Shown: in pieces, positions 62,458 to 64,000 of the stretch | Layout of the letters: every line of letters starts with the position of its first letter | Numbering within the stretch: position 1 is the stretch's first letter | NCBI RefSeq assembly: GCF_023094245.1 | Contig: NZ_JALMEW010000003.1 | Location: 186,001 to 250,000, forward strand | Direction: 5' to 3' | DNA: 64,000 bases | Source: Halomonas getboli | GTDB taxonomy: Bacteria > Pseudomonadota > Gammaproteobacteria > Pseudomonadales > Halomonadaceae | Notes under the pieces: generated by a model | Databases searched by the model: none | What the model was told of the DNA's origin: nothing | What the model saw: the letters and a program-made list of their open reading frames with translations, nothing else | Made by a program: the position numbers and the translations under genes

Positions 62458-63693
62458 ATGCATCCACAGCGCGAACAACTCCATAACGAGCTGCATGCCC
62501 GGCCCTCGATCTACTTTTCCGAGCCGGCACACCTTCATCACTACGCCTTTCTCGACACCGACGGCGTCTGCGACGGCATCGTCCGGCGACTGTACGAGCT
62601 GACCGGTACCCGACCGGCGCCCGATGCCGTGCAGGGCATCCTCACCCTCGACGGCGATCGGGTGCTGAAGTGGGAGCGCCATACCGAGTTCTTCACCCTC
62701 ACCCTGATGGTGCCGATCGTCGACGATACGCCGCTGTGGCCGGCGCCGCCGCCGCGGCTGGCCGAGATCGCCGAGGCGCATCAGCAGGCGCTGATCAGCG
62801 CCACCCTGATCCGGGTCGAGAACGAGGCCGACTGGGCCGGCGATACCGCCCACTACGGCTTCGTCGACCCGGCCGGCTCGCGGGTCGCCGGGGGCGACGC
62901 CACCGTGTGGAGCGACTTCCGCCTCGACGAGGCCGGCGTCAACCGCCTGCTGGTGGTCAACCGCGGCCTCAACGACTTCCGCCTCGGCCGCATCGGCCGC
63001 CGCCTGCTGGAGATCGAGACCTATCGCATGATGGCGTCGCTGGCGCTGCCCCTGGCCAAGTCGCTGGGTGCCGAACTGGCGGGCTTCGAGGCCGAGCTCG
63101 GTGAGCTCTCCGACCGCAACGCCGAGGATCTCCCCGGAGGACCGCGTCAGCTGCTGGGGGCGATCGCCTCGCTGTCGGCGCGGCTAGAGCGCTGCGGCGC
63201 GCAGAGCCGCCATCGCTTCGCAGCCACCGAGGCCTATGCGCGCATCGTCTTCGATCGGGTCGAACGACTGCGCGAGACGCGGGTGGCGGACTGCCAGCGG
63301 CTGGGGCTGTTCCTGATGCGCCGCTTCCAGCCCACGGTGCGCTACTGCGCGGCGGTGGACCGCCGTCAGGAGCGGCTGGCCGAGAATGTGGCGCGCCTCA
63401 ACGACCTGCTGCGAACCCGCGCCCAGGTGGAGATCGAGGAACAGAACGTCGAGATCCTCAAGAGCCTCGATGCGCGCTCCAGCAGCCAGCTGAAGATCCA
63501 GAAGGCGGTCGAGGGGCTGTCGATCATCGTCATCAGCTACTACGTCTTCAGCCTGATCAAGCTGGCCCTGGACAGCCTGGAGGCGCTGGGCATGCCGGTC
63601 GCTCCGTGGCGGGCGGTCGCCGTTTTCGGGCCCCTGGCGCTGCTGGTGCTGGTGTTGCTGGGGTGGCGGATATGGCGGGTCAAGAACCATTGA
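62458..63693 (+). CDS. DUF3422 family membrane protein
   Basis: A 411-residue protein with the N-terminus LHNELHARPSIYFSEPAHLHH typical of DUF3422, a central coiled-coil region (RRQERLAENVARLNDLLRTR) and two C-terminal membrane segments. Function unknown. It follows corA by 99 bp on the same strand and may be co-expressed. Confidence 0.9.
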   Translation: MHPQREQLHNELHARPSIYFSEPAHLHHYAFLDTDGVCDGIVRRLYELTGTRPAPDAVQGILTLDGDRVLKWERHTEFFTLTLMVPIVDDTPLWPAPPPRLAEIAEAHQQALISATLIRVENEADWAGDTAHYGFVDPAGSRVAGGDATVWSDFRLDEAGVNRLLVVNRGLNDFRLGRIGRRLLEIETYRMMASLALPLAKSLGAELAGFEAELGELSDRNAEDLPGGPRQLLGAIASLSARLERCGAQSRHRFAATEAYARIVFDRVERLRETRVADCQRLGLFLMRRFQPTVRYCAAVDRRQERLAENVARLNDLLRTRAQVEIEEQNVEILKSLDARSSSQLKIQKAVEGLSIIVISYYVFSLIKLALDSLEALGMPVAPWRAVAVFGPLALLVLVLLGWRIWRVKNH

Positions 63694-63704
63694 GGAGGGG
63701 AGGT

Positions 63705-63730
63705 CGGGCGCCGGCGGCGGCCGGCGCCCG
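63705..63730. terminator. Bidirectional terminator hairpin
   Basis: A 10-bp perfect GC stem (63705-63714 with 63721-63730, 6-nt loop) lies between two convergent genes. No T-run. Confidence 0.55.
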
Positions 63731-63737
63731 GGCGCTG

Positions 63738-64000
63738 TCACTTCAGGTAGACCTGGCCCTGATCGTAGAGCGAGCGGCAGTCGTTGGCGTCGTGGTAGCG
63801 GTCCTCGTCGACATTGAGCGAGTGCACGCCCGGCCCGGCGAAGCGCGGGTCGTCGCATTCGCCGTCGTTGGCCCAGCGGCTGGTGTTGTCGCCCCACTCG
63901 ATGCCGTGGCTGGAGCCGCCGCCTGAGGCGGTGCCGGCGCCGTTGCTCCAGGCGGGCTCGGCCTCGGAGATGTAGACGCTGGCATCCGGCAGGCCGCCGG
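63738..64000 (-). CDS. C-terminal part of a probable secreted protein
   Basis: A minus-strand frame enters from the right edge and ends at a TGA at 63738, giving 87 residues. It contains IEWGDNTSRWANDGECDDPRF and HDANDCRSLYDQGQVYLK, an acidic motif with two cysteines that I have seen at the C-termini of secreted or protease-associated proteins of marine bacteria. The start and main domain lie beyond the window. Confidence 0.6.
   Translation of the reverse strand, partial: GGLPDASVYISEAEPAWSNGAGTASGGGSSHGIEWGDNTSRWANDGECDDPRFAGPGVHSLNVDEDRYHDANDCRSLYDQGQVYLK

Overview
The window looks like chromosomal DNA from a moderately halophilic gammaproteobacterium, most likely Halomonas or a close Halomonadaceae relative. 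This is inferred from the very high GC content, the Pseudomonas/Halomonas-type order pilF-rodZ-ispG-hisS-yfgM-bamB-der next to ndk-rlmN and the isc genes, divergent trpI/trpBA, paired aruF/aruG subunits of arginine succinyltransferase, an NhaD-type Na+/H+ antiporter and acidic protein linkers. No rRNA, CRISPR array, prophage or insertion sequence was found. Genes are dense and often joined by 1-4 bp stop/start overlaps.

Layout. 1-14.1 kb (minus strand) is housekeeping: an unrecognised partial gene, then der, bamB, yfgM, hisS, ispG, rodZ, pilF, rlmN, ndk, a reduced isc cluster (iscA, iscS, iscR, with no iscU, hscBA or fdx), cysE and trmJ. A 168-bp array of 7-bp repeats separates trmJ from a divergent suhB homologue that has lost its phosphatase metal ligands. 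15.5-24.7 kb holds a small unknown gene, trpI/trpBA, secF-secD-yajC, tgt and queA. A tRNA-Leu(CAA) is followed by about 540 bp of AT-richer non-coding DNA with two hairpin-plus-terminator units that may be small RNAs. 25.5-38.6 kb is accessory metabolism and membrane biology: DUF1206, ExoD-like, LysE-type exporter, EAL phosphodiesterase, AidB-like dehydrogenase, tryptophan 2,3-dioxygenase, a coupled NUDIX-MoxR-DUF58-transglutaminase-GPx run, and fabV.

38.7-48.4 kb carries two DJ-1/AraC-type regulators around a cysteine hydrolase, a methyltransferase, and the arginine succinyltransferase operon aruC-aruF-aruG-astD-astB (astE is not in the window). 48.5-50.3 kb is an AcuI/YhdH-type reductase with a TetR regulator; each has an identical 15-bp palindrome in front of it. 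50.3-53.3 kb encodes DUF808, TRIC-family and DUF3541-like membrane or lipoproteins.

The most system-like accessory locus is 53.2-58.6 kb on the minus strand: a small periplasmic binding protein, an outer-membrane porin-like protein, a Cache-like/PAS/GGDEF/EAL sensor and an exosortase-associated-type acyltransferase, read as one apparent operon. NhaD, DUF3581, CorA, DUF3422 and a partial secreted protein follow to the right edge. All functional calls come from reading sequence and from memory of families; no database search was run.
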